From positions 1-12,107 of the forward strand of contig JAKPCP010000004.1 of assembly GCA_029553225.1 (NCBI GenBank): a DNA stretch of 12,107 bases, in the 5' to 3' direction. Each line of letters opens with the position of its first letter. The stretch's first letter is position 1. The notes under the pieces were generated by a model that saw only the letters and a program-made list of their open reading frames with translations, ran no database searches and was not told the origin of the DNA. The position numbers were made by a program, and so were the translations under genes. Shown here one piece after another: positions 1-6,780 of this stretch. This DNA comes from a bacterium. GTDB lineage: Bacteria > Patescibacteriota > Minisyncoccia > Minisyncoccales > GWA2-38-27.

Positions 1-65
1 TTTATTTGAGAAAATTAGAAATTAACGCTTACGCACAAATAAATAGAAAATTTCTAAATATAATT

Positions 66-152
66 TGGTGCCCGGGGTGGGACTCGAACCCACAAGCTTT
101 GGAAAGCCAAGGATTTTAAGTCCTTTGCGTATGCCAATTCCGCCACCCGGGC
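66..152 (-). tRNA. tRNA-Leu (anticodon UAA)
   Basis: Read on the minus strand the segment folds as a class II tRNA. The acceptor stem is GCCCGGG (146-152) with CCCGGGC (70-76), the discriminator is A, and the 3' CCA is encoded (66-68). The anticodon stem AAGGA/UCCUU closes a loop CUUAAAA, giving anticodon UAA, which reads UUA and UUG. A long variable arm (pairing GCTTT with AAAGC) confirms a leucine or serine type, and the T-arm carries GGTTCGAGTCC. UUA is a dominant leucine codon in these genes, so this tRNA should carry a heavy load. It follows tRNA-Cys by 28 bases and may be processed from the infB-rbfA transcript. Confidence 0.97.
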
Positions 153-180
153 AAAATTTTAAATTTTCAAATTCCTTCTG

Positions 181-252
181 AGGCCATGGTCGGAATTGCA
201 CCGACGTATAGAGGTTTTGCAGACCTCTGCCTTGCTACTTGGCTACATGGCC
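181..252 (-). tRNA. tRNA-Cys (anticodon GCA)
   Basis: Minus-strand cloverleaf with acceptor GGCCATG (246-252) paired to CATGGCC (182-188). The anticodon stem GAGGT/ACCTC closes loop CTGCAAA, giving anticodon GCA, and the T-arm is GTCGG-TGCAATT-CCGAC. The discriminator is U (181), as expected for cysteine tRNAs. The CCA end is not encoded (CAG follows), unlike the neighbouring tRNA-Leu, so a CCA-adding enzyme is needed. It begins 15 bases after the rbfA stop codon, in the same direction. Confidence 0.97.
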
Positions 253-267
253 TTTTATTTATTTTAA

Positions 268-630
268 TTATTTTTTATTTTTTTTCAAATTTTCGTCTTT
301 TATTTCTTTTAAAATTCTTTCAACCTCTCCTGCTTTTTCTGTTTCTTTTTCCTCTTTAAAAATTATTTTTGGCACTGGCCTCATTCTTAATGCTTTGTTT
401 ATTTTTTGCTGAATATGATAAATTTCTTTATTTAAAAAATCAAATATTTCTTTCTTCGCTTTCTTAGGTATTACAGAAATATAAACCTTTGATTCAATTA
501 AATTAGAAGATGTCTCCACTCTTGTAATAGTTATAAAAACTTCAGGAGAAAAATCAAATTCTTTTAAAAATATTTTATTTAATTCTTTTTTTAAAAGAGC
601 ATTTATTTTCTCAACTCGAAAAGAAGACAT
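268..630 (-). CDS. rbfA: Ribosome-binding factor A
   Basis: RbfA is a small KH-like protein that binds the immature 30S subunit and helps mature the 5' end of 16S rRNA; it acts in the cytoplasm. The 120-residue product begins with the typical helix (RVEKINALLKKELNKI), continues with the strand VFITITRVETSSNL and the SKVYISV strand, and has the late motif LRMRPVPKIIF that matches the family's 'LR..P.L.F' segment. I chose ATG at 630, 16 bases after the infB stop. An upstream in-frame TTG at 675 would add 15 residues before the conserved helix and overlap infB. No Shine-Dalgarno is visible. Neighbours are infB upstream and tRNA-Cys downstream, so it is co-transcribed with infB. The C-terminal 25 residues are a charged lysine/glutamate tail. 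Confidence 0.95.
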   Translation of the reverse strand: MSSFRVEKINALLKKELNKIFLKEFDFSPEVFITITRVETSSNLIESKVYISVIPKKAKKEIFDFLNKEIYHIQQKINKALRMRPVPKIIFKEEKETEKAGEVERILKEIKDENLKKNKK

Positions 631-646
631 AAAAAAATAATTTATT

Positions 647-2137
647 TTATAACTCTTTTTTATTTTTCTCTTCAATATAAACCTCTAAAATATCTCCTAT
701 TTCTATTTTAATGTTTCCTTCAAAAAGCATTCCGCATTCATAACCTTTTAAAACCTCATCTGTATCTTTTTTGTCTTTTTGAAGTTTAATTATTTTTCCT
801 TCGCCAATTTTTTCTTCATTTCTAAAAACAGTTATCATTGCCCCTCTTTTAACTTTTCCATCAATAACTTTTCCACCAATAATTTGACGATTTTTTTCTG
901 TTTTAAAAATCGCTAATATTTTTACTTTCCCTAAAATAACTTTTGTTATTTCTGGTTCAATTAATTTTTCTAAAGAATCTCTTACTGATTGAACTAATTC
1001 ATATATTATATCAAAATTTCTTATTCTTATTTTTTCTCTTAAGGCTAAGTTTTTTACAATAGAATTTATTTTTACTCTAAAACCTATAATTATAGCATCT
1101 GATGTTTTTGCTAATTTTATATCAGATTCATTTATATCTCCTACCTCTTGTTTAATTATATTTAAAATAACTTTTTCTTGAGGAATCGATTCTAATGATT
1201 TTTTTATTGCCTCTAAAGAACCAAAAACATCTGCTTTTAAAATTAAATTTAATACTTTTTTTTCTTCAATATTCTCTATTTTTTTGGGGTTATTTTTAAT
1301 CTCTTCTTTTTTTATATTTTCTTTTGCTTTTTCAATTGTTTCAAAAGTTTTAAAAATTTCTCCCACTATAGGCACACTCTCAAAACCAATAACTATTGCC
1401 GGCATAGAAGGTAAACATTTTTCAATTATTTTCCCTTGAAAATCTTTTAAAATCTTCACTTTTCCAAAAGCTGATTGAGTTGCTATAATGTCTCCTTTTT
1501 TTAAAATTCCTTTTTGTAAAATTATAGTTGCTGTTGGGCCTGTTAAAGAATCTAGATATGATTCAATTATTACTCCTTCTGCAATAGAAGAAATATCAGC
1601 TTCAAGATTCTCCATTTCAGCCATAAGCAAAATCATTTCCAATAAATCATTTATTCCCTTTTTTGTTTTTGCAGAAACATTTACAGAAGGAATTTTTCCG
1701 CCTAACGATTCTACAACAATATCATACTTCATTAATTCTCTTTTTACTCTTTCTGGATCTGCTTCTGGTTTATCAATTTTATTAATAGCAACTATTAAAG
1801 GTAAATTGATTGATTTTATATGATTTATTGCCTCAATAGTTTGAGGTTTTACTCCTTCATCAGCAGCAACTACTAAAATAGCAATATCAGCCACATTTAC
1901 TCCCCGCGCTCTTATAGCAGAAAAAGCCTCATGTCCAGGCGTATCAATGAATGTTATTTTTTTATTTTGATGCTCAATCTCATAAGCGCCAATATGCTGA
2001 GTAATTCCTCCTGATTCTCTTGAAGTAATTTTTAAATCTTTAATTGCTTCTAAAATTGATGATTTTCCGTGGTCAACATGACCTAAAACAACTACTACTG
2101 GCGGCCTTATAAATTTTTCTTTTTGTTCTTGTTCCAT
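647..2137 (-). CDS. infB: Translation initiation factor IF-2, short form
   Basis: IF2 is the GTPase that places initiator fMet-tRNA on the 30S subunit and promotes 50S joining. All G motifs are visible: G1 GHVDHGKS (19-26), the GGITQHIGAY switch region (43-52), G3 DTPGH (65-69), G4 NKID (119-122) and G5 SAK (155-157). They are followed by domain II, domain III (LILKADVFGSLEAI) and the C-terminal fMet-tRNA-binding domain, which includes the GYECGM motif. At about 496 residues it is far shorter than the E. coli (890) or B. subtilis (716) proteins: the G domain begins at residue 14, so the N-terminal region is missing. I prefer ATG at 2137; a GTG two codons upstream (2143) is possible. No Shine-Dalgarno is visible. 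It sits between the DUF4446 gene (32-base gap) and rbfA. Confidence 0.97.
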   Translation of the reverse strand: MEQEQKEKFIRPPVVVVLGHVDHGKSSILEAIKDLKITSRESGGITQHIGAYEIEHQNKKITFIDTPGHEAFSAIRARGVNVADIAILVVAADEGVKPQTIEAINHIKSINLPLIVAINKIDKPEADPERVKRELMKYDIVVESLGGKIPSVNVSAKTKKGINDLLEMILLMAEMENLEADISSIAEGVIIESYLDSLTGPTATIILQKGILKKGDIIATQSAFGKVKILKDFQGKIIEKCLPSMPAIVIGFESVPIVGEIFKTFETIEKAKENIKKEEIKNNPKKIENIEEKKVLNLILKADVFGSLEAIKKSLESIPQEKVILNIIKQEVGDINESDIKLAKTSDAIIIGFRVKINSIVKNLALREKIRIRNFDIIYELVQSVRDSLEKLIEPEITKVILGKVKILAIFKTEKNRQIIGGKVIDGKVKRGAMITVFRNEEKIGEGKIIKLQKDKKDTDEVLKGYECGMLFEGNIKIEIGDILEVYIEEKNKKEL

Positions 2138-2169
2138 AAACACTAATATATATTATAAATATTAAAACT

Positions 2170-2532
2170 TTATTTTTCATTTATTGCTTTTTCAATAGCT
2201 TCTTTTTCCTCTTCTGATAAAGTATATTCTGATTTGCCGTCCTTAATAGGTTTAGCATAAACTCTATTTTCATCACGAGCATAAATACTTGTAATTACCA
2301 CTCCATCGTTTTTTTCATTAAGTAAAGCAATTGTAAAACTCTGATTACTCCCGATACTCTCAAAAGGATTAAATCTTAATATCCCTATTTTTTTAAAACA
2401 ATATTTATTATTTTCTTTTAAATCCTTTAACTCATTATCAATACTTTCAACTTTTTGTTCTATTTTTTTAATATAATTTAAAATCTCTTGTGCGTTTTCT
2501 AATTTTTTATTTTCTTTTGAAAATTTAAACAT
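2170..2532 (-). CDS. DUF4446 family protein
   Basis: 120-residue protein of unknown function. Residues about 10-45 form a predicted coiled coil (QEILNYIKKIEQKVESIDNEL). The rest matches the DUF4446 pattern as I know it: GILRFNPF, then NQSFTIALLNEKNDGVVITS, then RVYAKPI, G.S.Y and LSEEEKEAI near the end. Bacillota members usually have an N-terminal membrane helix before the coiled coil. Here that segment is absent and the protein starts directly with the charged coil, so it is probably cytoplasmic. It is the first gene of the infB-rbfA unit, with a TATAAT box 29 bases upstream of its ATG and no Shine-Dalgarno. Family assignment is from memory; no function is known to me. Confidence 0.85.
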   Translation of the reverse strand: MFKFSKENKKLENAQEILNYIKKIEQKVESIDNELKDLKENNKYCFKKIGILRFNPFESIGSNQSFTIALLNEKNDGVVITSIYARDENRVYAKPIKDGKSEYTLSEEEKEAIEKAINEK

Positions 2533-2561
2533 ATTATTAAAAATTTTAAGAATTAAAATAT

Positions 2562-2567
2562 ATTATA
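2562..2567 (-). promoter_or_regulatory. Possible -10 box of the DUF4446-infB-rbfA-tRNA unit
   Basis: A perfect TATAAT on the minus strand lies 29 bases before the DUF4446 start and just downstream of the preceding gene's terminator (2600-2637), which is where a promoter is expected. No convincing -35 is seen at 17 bases, and in sequence this AT-rich TATAAT occurs often by chance. Confidence 0.4.
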
Positions 2568-2599
2568 CATTATTTTTAAAAAAATAAAAGCTTTAAAAT

Positions 2600-2637
2600 A
2601 AAAAAGGTTGTTTATCTAAGTTATTAGATAAACAACC
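2600..2637 (-). terminator. Rho-independent terminator of the 273-residue orphan gene
   Basis: On the minus strand a perfect 14-bp stem, GGTTGTTTATCTAA (2624-2637) against its complement (2606-2619), with a 4-base loop (TAAC), is followed at once by six T residues. It starts 8 bases after the stop codon at 2646. No U-tract follows on the other strand, so it works for the minus strand only. Confidence 0.9.
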
Positions 2638-2645
2638 CATTAAAA

Positions 2646-3467
2646 TTAAAATATAAACCCAGTTGCTAAACCTGATTGCAAAAAATCTGATTCTACTGAT
2701 GGAGAATGAATGCCAATGATTATTTTTCCTTCACTGTAAGATAAAGAAAGAGTTCCTAAAAAAAATCCTTCCTTATCATATACTTCATCAGAAGTATCAA
2801 TTCGTAAATCATTATATCTACTCAACCTTTCTGGATGAGTAATTAACATACATAAAACCTCAAAAAGCCCTAAAGCAAATTCATCGTGGTCTATTTTTAA
2901 AAGCTTAAAAGACCCTAACAAATTTCTGGCTTTTCCGTAAATTCCAAACTGCGCCGGAACTATCAAAATAGAATCATCTATTTCTTGTTTTTGTCTTTTT
3001 GCTAAAAAATCTAAACTTTTTTCTGTATGTTTATTTCTAACAATACGATATTTTCCTTTTTTAAAGATAAACGGAATTTTAAGATTTTCATAGCAAATAC
3101 CTAACATTTTCATAATTACATCCGTGTAAGAATTAACGTTATAATCAATAAAATTTCTCCATCTTAAAAGAAGAAAATATCCCTCTACAAAAGGAGATAT
3201 TTTATCTTTTAAAGGTAAACCAGCAGAAAATTTTATAAGCGTATAATAAGAATATCCTAAAAAACACGGTTCAAAAATATTAAATAAAATATTTAATTGG
3301 CTCTTAATTTTTTTGATTTTCTTTGGATTATAATTCTGATAACCATAATCCTCTTTTAAAAAATCAAAAGATAACTGATTTTTACTATCTGAGCACCTTT
3401 CTAATTTTTCTAAAAATTCATCTAATGCAGTCTTACGATCTAAATACTCATCTAATTGATTATTCAT
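2646..3467 (-). CDS. Unrecognised 273-residue orphan protein (CPR-type hypothetical)
   Basis: I cannot assign a function. No signal peptide or clear membrane helix is seen, so it is probably cytoplasmic. The N-terminal 60 residues are charged and helical; the middle (about 70-125) is rich in aromatics (FLGYSYYTLIKF, YFLLLRWRNFIDY). A compact C-terminal part has ILIVPAQFG (about 167-175), DEFALGLFEVLCMLITHPERL (about 195-215), a strand-rich tail and the end TGFIF. From memory, 'PAQFG ... EF.LG.F....ML.THPERL' recurs in uncharacterised Parcubacteria proteins; this is unverified. The gene is monocistronic, with a TTGACA-containing promoter region, a perfect AAGGAG site 7 bases before ATG, and a strong terminator. 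That arrangement differs from its operon-bound neighbours, which lack Shine-Dalgarno sites. Confidence 0.85.
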   Translation of the reverse strand: MNNQLDEYLDRKTALDEFLEKLERCSDSKNQLSFDFLKEDYGYQNYNPKKIKKIKSQLNILFNIFEPCFLGYSYYTLIKFSAGLPLKDKISPFVEGYFLLLRWRNFIDYNVNSYTDVIMKMLGICYENLKIPFIFKKGKYRIVRNKHTEKSLDFLAKRQKQEIDDSILIVPAQFGIYGKARNLLGSFKLLKIDHDEFALGLFEVLCMLITHPERLSRYNDLRIDTSDEVYDKEGFFLGTLSLSYSEGKIIIGIHSPSVESDFLQSGLATGFIF

Positions 3468-3474
3468 AAAAAAA

Positions 3475-3480
3475 CTCCTT
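3475..3480 (-). promoter_or_regulatory. Canonical ribosome binding site AAGGAG
   Basis: AAGGAG lies 7 bases before the ATG at 3467. It fixes the start of the 273-residue orphan and is one of only two full Shine-Dalgarno sites in the window; the other is at 10396-10401. Confidence 0.85.
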
Positions 3481-3510
3481 ATGTTTGGGTTTTAATTAAT
3501 TTAAAGAACA

Positions 3511-3548
3511 ATTATATTTTAATTTATAAAATATAATTAAAATGTCAA
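3511..3548 (-). promoter_or_regulatory. Promoter region of the 273-residue orphan
   Basis: A perfect -35 TTGACA (3543-3548) sits between truB and this gene. With a 16-base spacer the -10 would be TAAATT (4 of 6). A perfect TATAAT (3511-3516) is also present but 26 bases from TTGACA, too far to pair with it. The exact -10 is therefore uncertain, but a promoter is expected here because the gene has its own terminator and upstream leader. Confidence 0.5.
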
Positions 3549-3574
3549 GATAGTTTTCAAAAGTTAAAATATTT

Positions 3575-4207
3575 TTAAATTAATTCTTTTAAATTTTTTG
3601 CTTGTTCTAGTTTATATGGGCCGATTGCTATTCTTTTAATCTCTTTTGCGGTTGCTCCTACTTTTAATTTTTCTCCAATATCATTAATAAAACTTCTAAC
3701 ATAAAAGCCTGAAGAAACTTTTAAAACTAACTTAAAATAAGGATATTTAAAGGATAAAATACTTAAAGAATAAATTTTTACTTTTTGAGGTGATAATTTT
3801 ACCTGTTTCCCTTCTCTTGATAATTTATATGCTTGTTTTCCTTTAATTTTTTTAGCTGAAAAAACAGGTGGAATTTGTTCAATTTCTCCTTTAAAATTTT
3901 TTAAAACTTCTTTAAGTTGTTTTTTTGAAATCTTATCTTTATTTTTTGCTAAAACTTTTCCCTCTAAATCAAAAGTATCGGTTTTAATACCTAAAATCCC
4001 TTCCACTTCATATACTTTTGGAAAATTTAAAAAAGAAGAAAATTGTTTTGTTTTATCTCCGGTAAGTATTATTAATAAACCAGTTGCCAAAGGATCCAAT
4101 GTTCCTGTATGTCCAGCTTTAACATTAAATTTTTTTTTAATAATATCAACTACTTTTGCTGACGTTATTCCCTTGGGTTTATTAACTAAAATTATCTCGT
4201 TTTCCAC
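3575..4207 (-). CDS. truB: tRNA pseudouridine(55) synthase TruB, short form
   Basis: TruB isomerises U55 in the T-loop of tRNAs and also acts as a tRNA folding chaperone. The active-site motif GHTGTLDPLATG is at 32-43 with catalytic Asp38; the N-terminal NKPKGITS motif (9-16), the KVY segment (about 64-66) and the late YVRSFINDIG motif are all present. At 210 residues it is much shorter than E. coli TruB (314) and lacks the C-terminal PUA-type extension. The start is GTG at 4207, 8 bases after the stop of the 62-residue gene; the NKPKG motif lies at the normal distance from it. In many bacteria truB follows rbfA. Here it is the last gene of an envelope-protein operon, more than 1 kb upstream of infB. 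Confidence 0.96.
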   Translation of the reverse strand: MENEIILVNKPKGITSAKVVDIIKKKFNVKAGHTGTLDPLATGLLIILTGDKTKQFSSFLNFPKVYEVEGILGIKTDTFDLEGKVLAKNKDKISKKQLKEVLKNFKGEIEQIPPVFSAKKIKGKQAYKLSREGKQVKLSPQKVKIYSLSILSFKYPYFKLVLKVSSGFYVRSFINDIGEKLKVGATAKEIKRIAIGPYKLEQAKNLKELI

Positions 4208-4215
4208 TTTAAAAT

Positions 4216-4404
4216 CTATTTGCCTTCTAAGTATTTTTGAATTTGAATATGGGGAGCAATCTTTTTTATTTTTTCAATTATTTTTTCTTTTTCTTCTTTT
4301 GTTTTAGCTAAAAAATATTTTTCTTTTAAACGTCTTAATTTCTCTTTTGCTTTTTGTTTTTTCTCTATCTGAAATTTTCTTTTTTTATCAGAAATCTTAC
4401 TCAT
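4216..4404 (-). CDS. Small basic helical protein (62 residues)
   Basis: A 62-residue lysine-rich protein, almost entirely predicted helix, with a run of charged residues and KEEKEKIIEKIKKIAPH near the end. No signal peptide or membrane segment. The pattern of a basic N-terminal helix followed by a '...KIIEKIKKI.P' helix faintly recalls the DUF6800 group of small proteins, but I would not assign it on this basis. It is not ribosomal protein S15, which often accompanies truB. The gene is translated in the middle of a tight operon (13 bases after the YtxH-like gene, 8 before truB), which supports it being real. Binding to RNA or ribosomes would be a reasonable guess from charge and context only. 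Confidence 0.75.
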   Translation of the reverse strand: MSKISDKKRKFQIEKKQKAKEKLRRLKEKYFLAKTKEEKEKIIEKIKKIAPHIQIQKYLEGK

Positions 4405-4417
4405 AAAATTACTAAAA

Positions 4418-4783
4418 TTATTTTTTAGAATTGCTTTTTGTTTTTAATTTTTTAGAAATCTCTGGCCAACGATTTTTTAATTCATCAACGATCTCTTTTA
4501 AATCTTCTTCTTTTATCTTTTTCGCTTTTTTATAAAAATCAGAAACTTCGTCAATTATTTCACTATATTTTTCCTTAGTTATCTCAGTAAGTTTTTCTGT
4601 TTTTTTAATCACTTCTTGGGCAAATTTATTTTTATCAATTTTATTTTTTATCTCTTTTCTTGTTTCTTCGCCTTTTTTAGGCGCAAATAAAATCCCTCCG
4701 ATAATACCCGCAATAGCCCCCAAAGCAAAGCCTGCTACTATTTTTTTTCCTGATTTTTTAATTTTTTTAATCTCTTCTGTCAT
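4418..4783 (-). CDS. YtxH-like membrane-anchored protein
   Basis: 121 residues. After a basic N-terminal stretch comes a glycine/alanine-rich membrane helix (about 14-33), then the family signature LFAPKKGEETRKEI (about 32-45), then a long charged helix with coiled-coil character. This is the YtxH architecture (general-stress-associated protein in Bacillus); its molecular role is not established. The next gene upstream encodes a one-helix protein resembling YtxG (DUF948), matching the ytxG-ytxH pairing of Bacillus. No Shine-Dalgarno; 8-base spacing to the upstream gene. Confidence 0.85.
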   Translation of the reverse strand: MTEEIKKIKKSGKKIVAGFALGAIAGIIGGILFAPKKGEETRKEIKNKIDKNKFAQEVIKKTEKLTEITKEKYSEIIDEVSDFYKKAKKIKEEDLKEIVDELKNRWPEISKKLKTKSNSKK

Positions 4784-4791
4784 TTTAGTTT

Positions 4792-5061
4792 TTAATTTGT
4801 TTTATTATTGACCTTTTTACTTTTTTCTTTAATAGAAAAAACTTTATTCATAGTTTTTCCTATAAAACTTATTAAAGGATCAAAAGCGCTTAATAAACTT
4901 TCTATTTTTTTATTAAAGGAAAAACTTACTTCTTTTAAATTTAAGCTTATTTTATGAAAATTTCTTAAAATTTTTATCAGATAAAAACCGACAATACAAA
5001 AAAGAATAATCGCTATGCATAAAAAGATAGAAGATAAAATATAAAAAATATTTTGTATCAT
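4792..5061 (-). CDS. Small one-helix membrane protein, DUF948/YtxG-like
   Basis: 89 residues: a hydrophobic segment spans about 5-30, then an amphipathic helix (KISLNLKEVSFSFNKKIESLL) and a short basic tail. This 'membrane helix plus extended amphipathic helix' plan and the position directly before the YtxH-like gene suggest a short DUF948/YtxG relative. The sequence match is weak, so the family is inferred mainly from context. The SIMPL gene is 15 bases upstream and the YtxH-like gene 8 bases downstream, so the proteins are made together. Confidence 0.65.
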   Translation of the reverse strand: MIQNIFYILSSIFLCIAIILFCIVGFYLIKILRNFHKISLNLKEVSFSFNKKIESLLSAFDPLISFIGKTMNKVFSIKEKSKKVNNKTN

Positions 5062-5076
5062 AATTTATCTAATAAT

Positions 5077-5883
5077 TTATTCTATTTCGTAGGTAATATT
5101 TACTGTCATCTCTATTTTATTTTCTCCTGTTTGAATTTGAAGAGCACTTGGCATTGCTAAAGATGCTTCTTGATAAAAATTCTTTGTATACATTTGTGGC
5201 ATAATATTGTTTTCATTAAACCCAACTATTCTTTTTAGGGAAACTCCTAAACTTGAAGCAATTGCTTGAGCTTCTTTTTTAGCCTCAATTATTGCTTGTT
5301 CCCTGGCTTGTTTTATTAATTCTTTTTGGTCATCTATTGTAAATTGTAAATCTCCAACATTATTTGCACCGGCTTTTGTAGCGCCTTCAATAATTGTTCC
5401 AATTTTTTCCATATCTCTTATTTTCACCTGCAAAGACTGAGACACTTCATAACCAACAAGCACTCTTTTCCCTTCTGGATAAATATCACTTTTTTCATAC
5501 CATTCATAACGAGGAGAAATATTAAAATTGATTGTTTTTAAATCTTTATCTTCTATTCCTTGTTCTTTTAAAAAAGAAATAACAGAATTCATTTTCTTTG
5601 TATTATTCTGCAATGCTTCATTTACGGTTTTTGCTTCAGTAATCACAGAAAAAGTTGTTAAAGATATGTCTGGTTTAACATATATTTCTCCTTTTCCAGA
5701 AACAGTAATAGTGTTTTTTGTTTCAATTTCTTGTCCAATATATTTTCCTTCTTTAATTTTATTAAAAATATTAACAGAATTTAAAATAATTAAAACAATT
5801 AAAAATATTTCTAAAATAATTAAAAAAGATGAAATTAATTTTTTATTTTTTTCTTTAAAGTCGCTAAAATTTTGATTATCCAT
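5077..5883 (-). CDS. SIMPL-domain (DUF541) protein, membrane-anchored
   Basis: 268 residues. A basic cytoplasmic start is followed by one membrane helix (about 17-40) that places the rest outside the membrane. The SIMPL domain runs from about residue 58 (TITVSGKGEIYVKPDI) through ATKAGANNVGDLQFTIDD (about 168-185) and the helix with AREQAIIEAKKEAQAIASSLG (about 193-214) to a final strand near MTVNITYEIE. These are the classic segments of the family, whose known members (such as BP26/OMP28 and E. coli YggE) are exported proteins linked to stress protection or oligomeric channel-like assemblies. The exact role here is unknown. It is the second gene of the operon that starts at 6156. Confidence 0.92.
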   Translation of the reverse strand: MDNQNFSDFKEKNKKLISSFLIILEIFLIVLIILNSVNIFNKIKEGKYIGQEIETKNTITVSGKGEIYVKPDISLTTFSVITEAKTVNEALQNNTKKMNSVISFLKEQGIEDKDLKTINFNISPRYEWYEKSDIYPEGKRVLVGYEVSQSLQVKIRDMEKIGTIIEGATKAGANNVGDLQFTIDDQKELIKQAREQAIIEAKKEAQAIASSLGVSLKRIVGFNENNIMPQMYTKNFYQEASLAMPSALQIQTGENKIEMTVNITYEIE

Positions 5884-5922
5884 AATCTTTTATTTTTATT
5901 TAATTTTTAATATTAATATTTT

Positions 5923-6156
5923 TTATTCTTTTTTTTGTGTTTCGTTTTCTTCTTCTTTTACTTCTTCGCTTTCTTCTTTTTCAATTTCCATTGTCCAACC
6001 TATCAACAAAATAATTAATCCGATAAAAAGAATAATTATTCCCAAAGCCCCTAAAAATAATTGGACAAATAATGGCCACCACCAAACAATTAATCCATAC
6101 AAACCAAAAATTATTAAAGCTACACCCAATATAATTAAACAAATTTTTTTAAACAT
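5923..6156 (-). CDS. Small two-helix membrane protein
   Basis: 77 residues with two hydrophobic segments (about 5-27 and 31-54), including GLIVWWWPLF between or at the end of the first helix, and a strongly acidic tail (about 56-77) likely to be cytoplasmic or at the membrane surface. No family recognised. It is the first gene of the operon leading to truB, 36 bases downstream of a strong promoter (TTGACA-N16-TAAAAT). Its ATG lacks a Shine-Dalgarno. Confidence 0.8.
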   Translation of the reverse strand: MFKKICLIILGVALIIFGLYGLIVWWWPLFVQLFLGALGIIILFIGLIILLIGWTMEIEKEESEEVKEEENETQKKE

Positions 6157-6191
6157 AGTTTTAGAATTATTATTTAATTAATACTTTATTA

Positions 6192-6219
6192 ATTTTATCA
6201 TTTTAGTCTTCTTTGTCAA
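6192..6219 (-). promoter_or_regulatory. Strong promoter of the six-gene membrane-protein/truB operon
   Basis: Perfect -35 TTGACA (6214-6219), a 16-base spacer and -10 TAAAAT (6192-6197, 5 of 6), preceded by TGA, that is an extended -10 (TGN). It lies between the hsp20 terminator and the ATG at 6156, giving a predicted leader of about 30 bases. This is the best promoter match in the window. Confidence 0.8.
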
Positions 6220-6230
6220 TTTTAAAAATA

Positions 6231-6266
6231 AAAAACAAAATGCCTTTTAAAAGGCATTTTGTTTTT
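6231..6266 (-). terminator. Palindromic terminator after hsp20
   Basis: A perfect 36-base palindrome centred on TTTTAAAA, with GGCATTTT on its 3' side followed by GTTTTT. It begins 11 bases after the hsp20 stop. Being a perfect palindrome ending in T-rich sequence on both strands, it could act in either direction; here it ends hsp20 and insulates the next promoter. Confidence 0.88.
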
Positions 6267-6276
6267 TAAATTTTTA

Positions 6277-6768
6277 TTATCCCGCTTTTTTAACCTGTAC
6301 TTTTTTCTTTTGCTCAGACGGCTGTTTTTTTAAAGTGATAATTATTGTTCCATTTTTTGCTTCTGCTTCTACAGAATCCGGATCAATTTTTGAAGGTAAA
6401 ATAAATTCTCTAGAAAATTCTCCAAATTGACGCTCTACTCTATAATAATTTTCTCCTTTTTCTTCTTCAGATCTTTCACTAGAACCAGAAATTGATAAAG
6501 AATCTTCTGTAACCTCAATATTCACATTTTCCGGATCAACTCCTGGAATGTCTGCTCTCACTTTTACTTCATTTTCTGTTTCAGAAATATCTACTTTTGG
6601 ATACATAATTGAAAGTGCTCTTTCATTTGAACTAAACGGCCACCAAAAACTTTCATCAAAAAGCTTTTCCATCGCATCTCTTAAAGATAAAATACCATTA
6701 AATGGATCTCTTACTGCCGGAAAATCAGTATTATTTCTTCTATCTCTGTCTTTTTTTGTAATTTTCAT
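6277..6768 (-). CDS. Hsp20 / alpha-crystallin family small heat-shock protein
   Basis: ATP-independent holdase that binds unfolding proteins and forms large oligomers in the cytoplasm. 163 residues: an N-terminal arm with the DPFNGILSLRDAMEKLFDE helix, then the alpha-crystallin domain from about 56 (YPKVDISETENEVKVRADIPG) to 148. It contains DIPGVDPENV, the RQFGEFSREFILP segment and the signature AEAKNGTIIITLKK. The C-terminal tail has VQV, matching the I/V-X-I/V motif that docks into neighbouring subunits. No Shine-Dalgarno precedes ATG at 6768. It is a single-gene unit, flanked by a palindromic terminator and a long hairpin in its 5' leader, both described separately. Confidence 0.96.
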   Translation of the reverse strand: MKITKKDRDRRNNTDFPAVRDPFNGILSLRDAMEKLFDESFWWPFSSNERALSIMYPKVDISETENEVKVRADIPGVDPENVNIEVTEDSLSISGSSERSEEEKGENYYRVERQFGEFSREFILPSKIDPDSVEAEAKNGTIIITLKKQPSEQKKKVQVKKAG

Positions 6769-6780
6769 AATTTTATTTAT

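Noticed and set aside
12..58. Inverted repeat TTAGAAATT (15-23) / AATTTCTAA (49-57) downstream of tRNA-Leu
   Set aside because: Only 9 A/T-rich pairs around a 25-base loop and no U-tract, so not accepted as a terminator; chance pairing is likely in this composition.
631..675. Upstream TTG start for rbfA at 675
   Set aside because: Would overlap infB and add a non-conserved basic stretch; ATG at 630 lies directly before the conserved RVEKIN helix.
1488..1823. Plus-strand open frames of 70-115 codons opposite infB, the SIMPL gene, hsp20 and the disulfide-relay gene
   Set aside because: They lie antisense inside strongly conserved genes, show no domain and no ribosome site, and are explained by low stop density opposite A/T-rich coding sequence.
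2138..2143. GTG start for infB at 2143
   Set aside because: Adds only two residues and has no ribosome site; ATG at 2137 is preferred, although the choice is not decisive.
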